64,000 nt of DNA. Source: Vibrio chagasii. GTDB taxonomy: Bacteria > Pseudomonadota > Gammaproteobacteria > Enterobacterales > Vibrionaceae. The DNA lies in assembly GCF_024347355.1 (NCBI RefSeq), contig NZ_AP025466.1:620001-684000 (forward strand), written 5' to 3'. The first letter of the stretch is position 1, and every line of letters begins with the position of its first letter. The translations under genes were made by a program, and so were the position numbers. Below are positions 9,362 to 17,394 of the stretch, one piece after another. The notes under the pieces were generated by a model. It was given only the letters and a program-made list of their open reading frames with translations. It did no database searches and was not told the DNA's origin.

Positions 9362-9524
9362 AGATTATTTTCTCAGTTGAATAACATTTAGTATGAGCGA
9401 CAAAGTACAAGAACGTGCCGCTGCAGCTTTTGCTGATCAAATCATTGATACGTAGCAAAGCGCGGTATTCTGAGGCTTTTCCCCACATTCAGCAACTAAA
9501 TTCTAATCGCAACTGAGATTCTTT

Positions 9525-10878
9525 CTAGGTTATCTGACGCTTCTGCTCGTACATTTTTTCATCAGCGGCTTTCAACAGGCCATCGACATCATTAAAGCTG
9601 TCGTCATAAACGACCCACCCCACACTGATTCTGAGATAAAACGAGTGTGCTTCATAAACCACTGGCGTTTCGCATATCGCGCCTGTAGCTTTTGCGTAAT
9701 GGTTGCCACGTGTTCCTCATCAATAATGCGTGGCAGCAGTACCAAAAACTCATCACCACCAATACGCGCAACAATATCTGAGGTGCGTAGCATACTCTTG
9801 ATTCGTTTGGCGCACTCAATCAATACCTTGTCACCTGCCGCGTGACCATAAGTATCGTTAATCGCCTTAAAACCATCAAGGTCGATATTCACCACGGCGA
9901 AAGTCTTCGTTCGATGCTTCTGAACCGTTTTGAATGCTTGCTTGAGGCTATACATAAAGTAGCGTCGATTTGGCAACATGGTCAGTTCATCATGCATTGA
10001 ACGGCTATCAGCAATACGATAAAGGCGATAGATCATGAAGTAAGCGCCCATAAGAATCAGCATCACCCCATACCCAATCAGCCTAACACTATGGATTCGA
10101 TACCAAGGCACATCCATCAGTACGTGGTCATTACCCGATAACGCCAAATACCAACCTCCGTAAGGAAAGTTTACCTGTTCGGTAGTAAAGGCATTACTAA
10201 ACACCTCTTGCGTCCCATAGAACACCTCACCATCTTTACCAGCACTGTTTGTACCGCGAATGGCTAAGTTATATTTGTTTTCAATTTTGCCAACACCTAC
10301 ATCTTCTAACAGTGCATCTAGGTCGATAACCGCGCTCGATACGCCCCAATAGTTTTGGTTAAAAGGAGGATCTCTAAAGATAGGGGTTCTTGTTATTAAG
10401 GCTTGCCCACCCTGGAACAAATCAAAAGGACCCGCAATAAAGGTGTTACCTATGTTGCGAGCAATCTCAACCGACTCCCATTGAATTGGATGGTCTCGAT
10501 AGTCAATACCTAGGATTTGTTCGTTGCCTTCCAGTGGATAAACAAAATTAAGTACATCGTTCTCAGCGAGACCGATTAAGCGAATGTGGAAGCCATCTCG
10601 AATGATGTTCTGAGCAATCTGGTCCCAACCTTTTGGTCTCCATTAGGATTGATCGTCACAAGTGTTGAGAAGTTATTGAGAATATACATGTCAGACACGA
10701 TCGTCGCTTCTATACGAGATCGGATAATAGATAGTTGCTTTTTGGCGACCGAATACGATTCATTTTTAAGAAAGGTCAATTGCTTGGCGTGAAAATGCTC
10801 AATTGCACTCACGACTACAAAGAAGAATAACAACGATAATACTTTGGCAGGCCACTGCTTGCTAAAACGACTTGGCAT
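9525..10878 (-). pseudogene. CHASE-GGDEF diguanylate cyclase, two frameshifts
   Basis: The intact gene would encode about 452 residues: TM1, periplasmic CHASE domain, TM2, then GGDEF with an intact I-site RTSD and motif IGGDEF. The frame from 10878 runs off course near 10628-10634 (after NPNGDQKVG), where the next frame resumes with DQIAQNIIRDGF and stays open to the GGDEF domain. A second break lies near 9660-9672: the frame then ends early at 9572, while another frame continues VVYEAHSFYLRISVGW to a TAG at 9525-9527. A lost GTTG repeat unit and a lost C in a CCC run would explain both. As read, no full-length enzyme can be made. Confidence 0.85.
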
Positions 10879-11163
10879 TCGAGAACCTCTAACACTATTG
10901 TTCTGTTTACTGCCTTTAATCGGCTCATTTCTGGCTTGTTTTTTCAGTATGCCGACAAGCGATTAAAAATCCACACTTTAAGTCTGGTCTACACTCATTA
11001 TTGAGTCATTCATCACTCATAGCCAGTTAACTACACTGATTACTCAATCAAAAAACCTAAATGAGCCTTATAAAGCTTACATTGTATTGACCCAAACCTT
11101 ACATTAAAGGATTCATCAGTGTTATTTTATACTCACGATTAATCAGCTTGGTACTTTACTCAT
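10879..11163. other. Divergent intergenic region
   Basis: About 285 bases between the broken CHASE-GGDEF gene and the DUF3541-like gene. It must hold promoters for both directions. No operator, small ORF or hairpin stands out. Confidence 0.4.
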
Positions 11164-12336
11164 ATGAAGTTAAAAACTCTCACTCTGTGCACCTTATTAT
11201 CAACTTCTGTTGCCATTGCGTTCCACGCACAAGCTTCCTCTGAAACAAACGGGGCGGTTGAAGTACAAGAGAACTATACCGCAACAAGCGTACCAACTGT
11301 TCAATCGCAAACTGAATCGCTCTACTCTCAAGAACAATATTTCAAACAATCAGCCGACTTGATTCGTCAGACCTATGAAAGCCAGCTTTACACGCTTCCG
11401 GCCTTTAAAGAGGGGCATTACGGACTGCGCATGTATCGTCAAACATTAGATGATAAATACGCAGCAGCGGTATGGAGCGATATGGCTCGCGTGGCGAGTA
11501 AGCTCAGCAGCCTGTCGAATGATGTTCACACCATGGAGCAAATCGTCCTTTATTCAGAGAAACGTGTTGCTTCTTACGTCGGTGATGACGATGAGCGCAG
11601 TGTACGACGTTACAATATCACCAAGCATATGCCCGAATATCTATATCTAGGCGTTGATCTTCTTGGCTCTATGGCACGTGCCAATGAATACGGTTTGGAA
11701 CACAAGAACGATGCCAAGCTACGCGAAATCATTCGTCGCTATGACTTTTCTCGTTATGTAACCAATGAAGACATGGTGAAAGCGTGGGCAGCTCAGCTCG
11801 CTAATCAGGTTTATTGGCTGCGCCAACTGGGTGAGCAAGATGTGGTTGATGAGTTCGTCGAGACCTTTAAAAAAGCCTACCCTGACGACAAGGATAAGAA
11901 GCTCTCTAGCCAACAGTTTGGCAATAAGATTTACGGCATGACACACGTCATCTTCGGTGACTCTGAGTACTATCAACATCAGGTCAGCGAACAAGAACAC
12001 CAATGGATCTACGATTACTTTAGAGAGAACATCGATACTATCCTGCTGCGTGCCAAAGAAGATGTTATTGCCGAGGTTGGCTTAACCTTCCTATTGGCAG
12101 GCCTTGAAGATGATCCAGTGGTAGAGAAGACTCGACTTGCTATCCAATCCTCGATTGATAAGAAGCGCGGTATGATCCCTTCAATCACCGGTGATTTTGA
12201 TCTTGAATATGGAGAGCACCGCAACGTATTGGCAATCATGTTGCTTGACTGGCAACAAGTGAATGAAGCACCAACCTTTAAAGGGAACCCAAAGGTATTT
12301 AAAACGATTCCTTACGGGCTCGTTGAGAATAAATAG
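11164..12336 (+). CDS. Secreted/periplasmic protein, DUF3541-like
   Basis: A 390-residue protein with a clear Sec signal peptide (MKLKTLTLCTLLSTSVAIA, cleavage near HAQA-SS). The mature part is rich in charged helices, with no membrane segment and no catalytic motif I recognise. It resembles the DUF3541 proteins of Vibrio, which have no assigned function; that family name is from memory. The gene stands alone, facing a convergent methyltransferase gene and sharing a bidirectional terminator with it. Confidence 0.75.
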   Translation: MKLKTLTLCTLLSTSVAIAFHAQASSETNGAVEVQENYTATSVPTVQSQTESLYSQEQYFKQSADLIRQTYESQLYTLPAFKEGHYGLRMYRQTLDDKYAAAVWSDMARVASKLSSLSNDVHTMEQIVLYSEKRVASYVGDDDERSVRRYNITKHMPEYLYLGVDLLGSMARANEYGLEHKNDAKLREIIRRYDFSRYVTNEDMVKAWAAQLANQVYWLRQLGEQDVVDEFVETFKKAYPDDKDKKLSSQQFGNKIYGMTHVIFGDSEYYQHQVSEQEHQWIYDYFRENIDTILLRAKEDVIAEVGLTFLLAGLEDDPVVEKTRLAIQSSIDKKRGMIPSITGDFDLEYGEHRNVLAIMLLDWQQVNEAPTFKGNPKVFKTIPYGLVENK

Positions 12337-12363
12337 AACACTTAAGCCAGACGACAAAAAACC

Positions 12364-12398
12364 AAAAAGCCGCACACCTTTAAGGCATGCGGCTTTTT
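12364..12398. terminator. Bidirectional terminator
   Basis: AAAAAGCCGCA (12364-12374) and TGCGGCTTTTT (12388-12398) form an 11-bp stem. It serves the DUF3541-like gene and the methyltransferase gene on the opposite strand. Confidence 0.9.
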
Positions 12399-12447
12399 AA
12401 TACCTGACACATATCAATAGCGCGGACAAAGCATAACGCTAAAACGC

Positions 12448-13074
12448 TCAGACAGCCTTGTTCATCACTATAGTGAAATCACCTTCGGTGTAACCCTCAA
12501 TCAAAGAGACATCGTCACACTGCGTTTTACAGAAGCGATAAACGCCCTGGGGGTGATAACTCATCAAGGTATTGCTCGAAGGGTACTGGCTAGAGTTAAG
12601 AAGGTTAAATATGACGGTTTGATTTGCTAGGTCAAACATCCGAGTAATCATATTCGTCAGGTAATCAGAATCTCGACAAATGTAATTCAATGAACCGCTA
12701 GCGATAACCACGTCATGGGTTTCAAGAGGCATCTTGCTCATGTCACCTGCAATAAATTGGCATCGATCTTCTGTGTATTTTTGCTTGGCCGTTTTAAGGA
12801 AGCCAGAGTGCTGGTCAACACCTGTGTATGATTGGAGACGATAAATGCTGTCGAGTAGTTCAAACAGATCTCCGTAACCACACCCTAAATCCAAAACACT
12901 TTTTTTCTCGAAGTCTGTAGCGCGCGCGATCACTTCGAAGCGACACAACTGGCTCTCTTCGTTGGTCCAACCTAGAGACTTTGCTTTGTCCCCTTTCCAA
13001 CGATGGGTTTGCTTTCGGTGATACCAATACACCTTAAAACGATCGCGCCAATGCATTACATGCAACTCAACCAC
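12448..13074 (-). CDS. Class I SAM-dependent methyltransferase
   Basis: 208 residues. The AdoMet-binding motif I, VLDLGCGYGDLFE, lies at about residues 60-72, followed by an acidic VD at the end of strand 2 and GDMSKMP, VVIASGSLNYI further on. The fold is clear but the substrate is not. It is probably cotranscribed with the small membrane protein gene upstream, whose stop is 13 bases before this start. No membrane segment or signal peptide is present. Confidence 0.85.
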   Translation of the reverse strand: MVELHVMHWRDRFKVYWYHRKQTHRWKGDKAKSLGWTNEESQLCRFEVIARATDFEKKSVLDLGCGYGDLFELLDSIYRLQSYTGVDQHSGFLKTAKQKYTEDRCQFIAGDMSKMPLETHDVVIASGSLNYICRDSDYLTNMITRMFDLANQTVIFNLLNSSQYPSSNTLMSYHPQGVYRFCKTQCDDVSLIEGYTEGDFTIVMNKAV

Positions 13075-13087
13075 ATAGTCAGACTAG

Positions 13088-13357
13088 CTAGGCTTCAGAG
13101 TCGTTAGTAAGTAAGCCACCGATCTTGTAGCCAATTGCATAGCAAACCGCGGCAACGGTCACGAACCCCAGTGCAGAAAAGAAGTACGCTGCCGATGCTG
13201 CTACACCCGCGCCCCAGACAACACTAAATACCAAACCGAGATAAGCTTCTTTTGGCCACTGAGAGATAGGAAATTGTTCACCACCAGCAATAAGATAAAC
13301 CATTGCAAATAAGCCAATGAAGGTGGTGATAAGACCAATGAGAACGCGCATGTTCAT
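13088..13357 (-). CDS. Small three-helix membrane protein
   Basis: 89 residues with three hydrophobic segments (about 4-24, 36-57 and 60-80), so an inner-membrane protein of unknown function. It precedes the methyltransferase gene by 13 bases on the same strand, suggesting one transcript. Two start codons, MNM, are possible; the first was kept. Nothing links it to a named family. Confidence 0.65.
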   Translation of the reverse strand: MNMRVLIGLITTFIGLFAMVYLIAGGEQFPISQWPKEAYLGLVFSVVWGAGVAASAAYFFSALGFVTVAAVCYAIGYKIGGLLTNDSEA

Positions 13358-13574
13358 GGGAAGACCTTTGATTTATTGAATTTGGTTGCCACTATTGTTC
13401 ATCGGTACCAAATATCGCTACTCGAAACCGCATACCACTAATCGCAACCTAATAATATTCAAGTATATAGGATAAAAGAGGCTTGCTCTATTACTCTTCA
13501 GAGTGAAGCTTCACTCACTATAACAGCACGAAAAACCTAGTCCTCATATCATTCGACTTTGTAACAGCCACAAA

Positions 13575-13623
13575 AAAGCGGAGACCTTCCTTACGTAAAC
13601 TCCGTAAACAAGGTCTCCGCTTT
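13575..13623 (-). terminator. Terminator of the nucleoside transporter gene
   Basis: A 14-bp stem: AAAGCGGAGACCTT (13575-13588) and AAGGTCTCCGCTTT (13610-13623). On the minus strand a T-run follows. Confidence 0.9.
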
Positions 13624-13655
13624 GACTGAATCTAGAGGCTTTTGCTCAATCTAGA

Positions 13656-14864
13656 TTAAAGCAGGATGAAGATACCCGCTAAACATGCACTCATTAGGTT
13701 TGCTAGCGTACCAGCAGCGACTGCTTTCAAACCTAGGTTCGCTACTTCTGCGCGACGCTCTGGCGCCATTACACCGATAGAACCCAGTTGAATCGCAATA
13801 GAGCCGATGTTAGCAAAGCCACACAATGCAAATGTCACAATCACTTGGCTGTGTTCAGACAGTAGCGCTTTGTTTTCAACGAAGTCGATGAAAGCAACAA
13901 ACTCGTTCATTACGATCTTCTGACCAATGTAAGAACCCGCCATTAATACTTCATCACTCGGAATACCGATTAGCCATGCTAGTGGTGAGAATAGGTAACC
14001 GAAGATAGCTTGCAGCGTGATACCCGCAAAGCCGAACGTATCACCTAGGCTTTCTAAGCCAGTGTTTACCATGGCAATCACACTCACAAATGCAATCAAC
14101 ATCGTACCAACGGCTACCGCAACCTTCATACCGTTCATCGCGCCGCTAGCCAATGCATCAATTACGTTGCTTTGGTCAGCTTTATCTAGCTCAATGTGGT
14201 CATAGTCACTCGGTGTGCTACGTTCAGGAACGATGATCTTCGCCATTAACAAGCTACCCGGAGCCGCCATGAAGCTAGCAGCAATGAGGTATTTAAGTTC
14301 AACACCCAAGCCTGCATAACCACCAAGCACACTACCAGCTACCGATGCCATACCACCTGCCATTACAGCAAACAGTTCAGAACGAGTCATAGACTTTAAA
14401 AAAGGACGAATAAGAAGAGGAGACTCACCCTGAGAAAGGAAGATATTACCAGTCGCTACCAGAGATTCAGCTTTACTTGTGCCAAGCAGTTTTTGCACCG
14501 CTCCACCTAAGATTTGAATCACTTTCTGCATGATGCCTAAGTAATAAAGCGCAGAGATCAAAGCACTGAAGAAGATAATGATTGGAAGTACGCGAACCGC
14601 GAAAATGAAACCTTCAGTAGCAAGATCACCGAAAAGGAAAGCAATACCCGCGTCAGCAAAACCAAGTAGGCTAGAAACACCATTACTTAGACTTGTTAAC
14701 GCTAACTGTCCCCATGGGAAATACAAAACTAAAGCTGCGAAGCCGATTTGAAGTAGTAGTGCACGAGTCACCGTTTTCCAGTTAATCGAAGAACGACTTT
14801 CAGATAGCAGGTACGCGCAAGCAATCAGTGCAATAACACCGACAAAACCAAATAGAATATTCAT
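13656..14864 (-). CDS. NupC-family concentrative nucleoside transporter
   Basis: 402 residues with about ten membrane segments. The conserved GESPLLIRP loop and the FALCGFANIGSIAIQLG segment are signatures of the CNT/NupC family, which import nucleosides with Na+ or H+. Length is typical. The 5' region is unusual: a 39-codon ORF ends 18 bases before this ATG, preceded by a stable helix that abuts the uORF ribosome site. Nucleoside specificity cannot be told from sequence. A PurR-like box further upstream ties it to nucleotide salvage, as with codBA. Confidence 0.93.
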   Translation of the reverse strand: MNILFGFVGVIALIACAYLLSESRSSINWKTVTRALLLQIGFAALVLYFPWGQLALTSLSNGVSSLLGFADAGIAFLFGDLATEGFIFAVRVLPIIIFFSALISALYYLGIMQKVIQILGGAVQKLLGTSKAESLVATGNIFLSQGESPLLIRPFLKSMTRSELFAVMAGGMASVAGSVLGGYAGLGVELKYLIAASFMAAPGSLLMAKIIVPERSTPSDYDHIELDKADQSNVIDALASGAMNGMKVAVAVGTMLIAFVSVIAMVNTGLESLGDTFGFAGITLQAIFGYLFSPLAWLIGIPSDEVLMAGSYIGQKIVMNEFVAFIDFVENKALLSEHSQVIVTFALCGFANIGSIAIQLGSIGVMAPERRAEVANLGLKAVAAGTLANLMSACLAGIFILL

Positions 14865-14882
14865 AATGTGTCCTAGTAATCC

Positions 14883-15002
14883 TTATAGAGTGAACATGAG
14901 CCAAGCGAATGACATCAAAGGAACAGGACAAAGAACCGCAAGCAAAACGCTACGCGATGAAGGGGCTAACAAAGTTAGCGGCTGTAACAACGAGTTGTTC
15001 AT
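14883..15002 (-). CDS. Upstream ORF (39 aa) in the nupC leader
   Basis: ATG at 15002 has AAGGTGA 8 bases upstream, a good ribosome site. It encodes 39 residues beginning MNNSLLQPLTLLAPSS, with a hydrophobic second half ending FAWLMFTL, and stops with TAA at 14883-14885, 18 bases before the transporter ATG. Position, ribosome site and hydrophobic content fit a leader peptide whose translation controls nupC. It could also be a small membrane protein. Not recognised; no conservation test was possible. Confidence 0.5.
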   Translation of the reverse strand: MNNSLLQPLTLLAPSSRSVLLAVLCPVPLMSFAWLMFTL

Positions 15003-15017
15003 GTAAAAAATCACCTT

Positions 15018-15110
15018 ATACAAGCAGTGGAACGTAGCTGGTCCGGTCCGTGGGGTCATTCACATATCCATGTGACGGCTTGTATTGGCTAAGCACCGGC
15101 TTAAAACCGG
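15018..15110 (-). promoter_or_regulatory. Structured leader RNA upstream of nupC (riboswitch-like)
   Basis: On the minus strand, ATACAAGC (15085-15078) pairs perfectly with GCTTGTAT (15025-15018), enclosing about 52 nt. Inside is a 6-bp hairpin, TCACAT-GGAT-ATGTGA (15075-15060), and a G/C-rich segment with tandem GGACC units. Another small hairpin lies at 15096-15110. The 3' arm of the closing helix directly touches the AAGGTGA ribosome site of the uORF. This is the layout of a cis-acting RNA switch. It does not match the purine, TPP, GEMM or glycine consensus as I remember them. Confidence 0.5.
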
Positions 15111-15129
15111 AAGAGAAGTATAAACAGAT

Positions 15130-15171
15130 GATTGAGACTTTCATCACATTTTTTAACGCAAACGATCGCGC
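15130..15171 (-). promoter_or_regulatory. Candidate CRP and PurR sites upstream of the nupC leader
   Basis: 15156-15171 reads ACGCAAACGATCGCGC, a perfect PurR half-site and 10 of 12 fixed consensus positions overall. 15130-15151 contains, on the minus strand, TGTGA-N6-TCTCA, close to the CRP consensus. A possible -10, TTATAC, is at 15123-15118, but the spacing to the CRP-like site is not ideal. Both calls are pattern matches only. Confidence 0.35.
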
Positions 15172-15257
15172 GGTCATAAAACATACAAAACGAACTAATT
15201 ACCGCGATAATTCACTTTGTTAGTAATAAATAGGATAAGTACAAGTCACACTAAAAC

Positions 15258-15282
15258 AAAAAGCCACAGAGTGTGGCTTTTT
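15258..15282 (-). terminator. Terminator of the lipoprotein gene
   Basis: AAAAAGCCACA (15258-15268) and TGTGGCTTTTT (15272-15282) form an 11-bp stem with a 3-nt loop, 26 bases after the stop of the lipoprotein gene. Confidence 0.85.
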
Positions 15283-15308
15283 CAAAATATGATAGAAAAC
15301 AAAAGTGA

Positions 15309-15929
15309 TTAGTTTAGCAATGCACTTTTCACTTCAGTGTCTTGGAAGATTTCTTCGAAGCGCTGTTTATAGATAAGTTGCATCTCATTGATGATTGCAC
15401 CGCCATCAGGCACATCATTCTCGCCTTGGAAGTTTTTGCTGAGTAGCTTTTCGCCCGCTTCATCGTAAATAATCACATTAACGTTGTACCAAGAATTGTC
15501 CGTGAACGCGTGGAAGTCATACTTCCATTCATTCAAGACGAACATCATTGATTTATTGTTGAACGCTTTCATCTGCTCAGCGACCTTGGTGATATCCTCT
15601 TCCGGTGTCGTTTCTACCGACTCAACAGCTACTTGCTGTTGTTTCAAACCTGCTACCAATCTGTCGCTTAAAAACTGAGACATGGGCTGCTGTGTCGCCG
15701 TGTTGTAGGTATAAGGGATACCTAATGAGCTACGAATAATGCCTTCGAACTTTGGCTCTTTGTCGTGATCAAGAACATAAGGGCGCTTGTCGATCACAGC
15801 GATAGTCAGTGCTTTTTCTTGCGGGACTTCGTTGAGTTGAGGCGCACTCTGCTCTGCGGTTAATACTGTTGCACAGCCAGAAAGCCCTAGGGATACTGCA
15901 GCGAGCAGCAAACTGACGAGTTTTTTCAT
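15309..15929 (-). CDS. Putative lipoprotein, unknown function
   Basis: 206 residues with a lipoprotein signal peptide: hydrophobic LVSLLLAAVSLG followed by the lipobox LSGC, so the mature protein begins at a lipidated Cys near residue 19. The +2 residue is Ala, so outer-membrane sorting is expected. The body has no recognised domain. It has its own terminator and no operon partner. An AT-rich palindrome lies about 130 bases upstream of its start (16058-16081). Confidence 0.75.
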   Translation of the reverse strand: MKKLVSLLLAAVSLGLSGCATVLTAEQSAPQLNEVPQEKALTIAVIDKRPYVLDHDKEPKFEGIIRSSLGIPYTYNTATQQPMSQFLSDRLVAGLKQQQVAVESVETTPEEDITKVAEQMKAFNNKSMMFVLNEWKYDFHAFTDNSWYNVNVIIYDEAGEKLLSKNFQGENDVPDGGAIINEMQLIYKQRFEEIFQDTEVKSALLN

Positions 15930-16057
15930 TAGATTTACCTATTTTATTGTTTTGAATAGGCTGTTCTAACAAACATTGCCTCGCCCCGCAAACATTCATA
16001 AAATCAATAATTTATACAGTCTTTATTTCTATAAATTAGCTCACACATCAGGTCGAA

Positions 16058-16081
16058 TTTATTGATTCATCAATCAATAAA
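16058..16081. repeat. Perfect AT-rich inverted repeat
   Basis: TTTATTGATT (16058-16067) and AATCAATAAA (16072-16081) are 10-bp perfect arms around CATC. It lies between the divergent lipoprotein and orphan genes (15930-16343), which otherwise hold only AT-rich promoter-like sequence. It could be an operator; as RNA it would be a weak A/U stem. Confidence 0.45.
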
Positions 16082-16343
16082 ACGCTAACTAACAAGCCCT
16101 TGTAAATGAGAGTTATGAAGTGAACAAAATATGTTCAACCCATGTAGCTCACCAAGTAAGCGCTTAGTTAATTCTGTGTGATTATTAGCAGTTTTCTGTG
16201 CTCTACCTCATTTACCGTGACTTCAAGATTCATCTTAAGTTTAGATGCGTATATACTTTATAGGTATCTCACCAAATAATATCTATAAAATACTAATAGA
16301 GCTGATCAGATATAACAGCCTTTGAGACTAAGAGAGGAAACAC

Positions 16344-16829
16344 GTGAAGAAAATGGAAGCTCCGCACGATATGAACATTGGAGCTAAATTCAAAACAAAT
16401 AGACACGGTTATGTGACAGTAGTTGAATATTATAATACTCATACTGTTATCGTTGCGTTTGAAAACACCGGAAATATTCGAGCTATCAGTGCGGCTAAAT
16501 TACGTACAGGTCAACTAACTGATCGTTCGGTTGCTCCTGATTCAATTATGATTGGCGAACAGGTTGAATCGGTTAAACACGGAATATTAACCATTACTCA
16601 AGTTGAGTCTGAAAATATTGTTGTGTTAAAAAATGCTGACAATGAAGAAATTAGAATGCTATTGCCAGCAGTACAAAAAATGAAAGACAAAGTTGAAGAT
16701 ATTGATGAAGATAAACTTGAAGCATCAAAACCAACTTCTCTAAGCCAGTTAACTAAAAGAAGTAAAAAGACTAAAGACGTTAATAGCATGCTTAAGAAAA
16801 TGCTTACTGATTACGGCAGATACGATTAA
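16344..16829 (+). CDS. Orphan AT-rich protein with two SH3/KOW-like repeats
   Basis: 161 residues starting at GTG, with AGAGAGG six bases upstream. Two related segments, IGAKFKTNRHGYVTVVEYYN (about 11-30) and IGEQVESVKHGILTITQVES (about 69-88), resemble the short beta-barrel repeats often seen in phage-encoded proteins near homing-type DNA-binding domains. The C-terminus is lysine-rich and charged, suggesting nucleic-acid binding. The gene is visibly more AT-rich than its neighbours, consistent with transfer. No family is recognised and the phage link is inference. Confidence 0.65.
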   Translation: MKKMEAPHDMNIGAKFKTNRHGYVTVVEYYNTHTVIVAFENTGNIRAISAAKLRTGQLTDRSVAPDSIMIGEQVESVKHGILTITQVESENIVVLKNADNEEIRMLLPAVQKMKDKVEDIDEDKLEASKPTSLSQLTKRSKKTKDVNSMLKKMLTDYGRYD

Positions 16830-17114
16830 TTCAATATTTGATCTTTGCTAAACCTTTCAAGATTCATATTCTAATATCCAAATAAAGATCCTCCTCCCTC
16901 TCTAAATAAAAGACGTTGCATATTCAAGTGAGAACTTAATTTGATCAAGATCCCACTCTGAATTTCTCGCGCAACTTAACGAGATCTGCGTCACAATATC
17001 ATTTTGACTTTGTGACGCAAGTATTACTGAAATCTCGGTATTTCCATTAATATGCTCCCACACAATAAGAGAACGAAGTTTCTCAAACCTTAAAATCCAA
17101 TCGAGACAAATATT
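16830..17114 (+). promoter_or_regulatory. Upstream region of the PTS operon with a perfect operator-like inverted repeat
   Basis: TGCGTCACAA (16987-16996) and TTGTGACGCA (17010-17019) are 10-bp perfect arms separated by 13 bases, about 95 bases before the PTS start. The half-sites face outward relative to a CRP site, so this is not a CRP box. It is a good candidate operator for the PTS regulator, which is not encoded next to it. Confidence 0.5.
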
Positions 17115-17384
17115 ATGAAAAAGATTCTTGTAGTTTGCGGTAACGGCCTTGGTACTTCTCTAATGATGGAAATGGCAGTGAAAGATGTGGCTAAGAAAAT
17201 TGGTTTTGAAGCTGAAGTTGATCACGAAGATCTATCTTCTGCAGCATCAAGCACTGCGGATATCTGGGTTGCTGCAACTGACGTTGCGAATCAACTAAAA
17301 GAAGCTGGTAAAGAAAACATCATCAGTCTACAAAATATTTTTGACAAAGCATCAATCGAAGAACAACTAAAAACTTTCATGTAA
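17115..17384 (+). CDS. PTS IIB component, ascorbate (UlaB/SgaB) type
   Basis: 89 residues of the lactose/cellobiose-ascorbate IIB fold. The phosphorylatable cysteine is C8 in VVCGNGLGTSLMM. It takes phosphate from IIA and passes it to the sugar during transport through IIC. It starts the IIB-IIC-IIA operon with a 10-base gap to the permease gene. The ascorbate assignment rests on the IIC family; the true sugar is unproven because no catabolic genes accompany it. Confidence 0.88.
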   Translation: MKKILVVCGNGLGTSLMMEMAVKDVAKKIGFEAEVDHEDLSSAASSTADIWVAATDVANQLKEAGKENIISLQNIFDKASIEEQLKTFM

Positions 17385-17394
17385 GGTCAAAATT

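Noticed and set aside
16987..17019. CRP site before the PTS operon
   Set aside because: The TCACA and TGTGA half-sites are in the reversed order for CRP.
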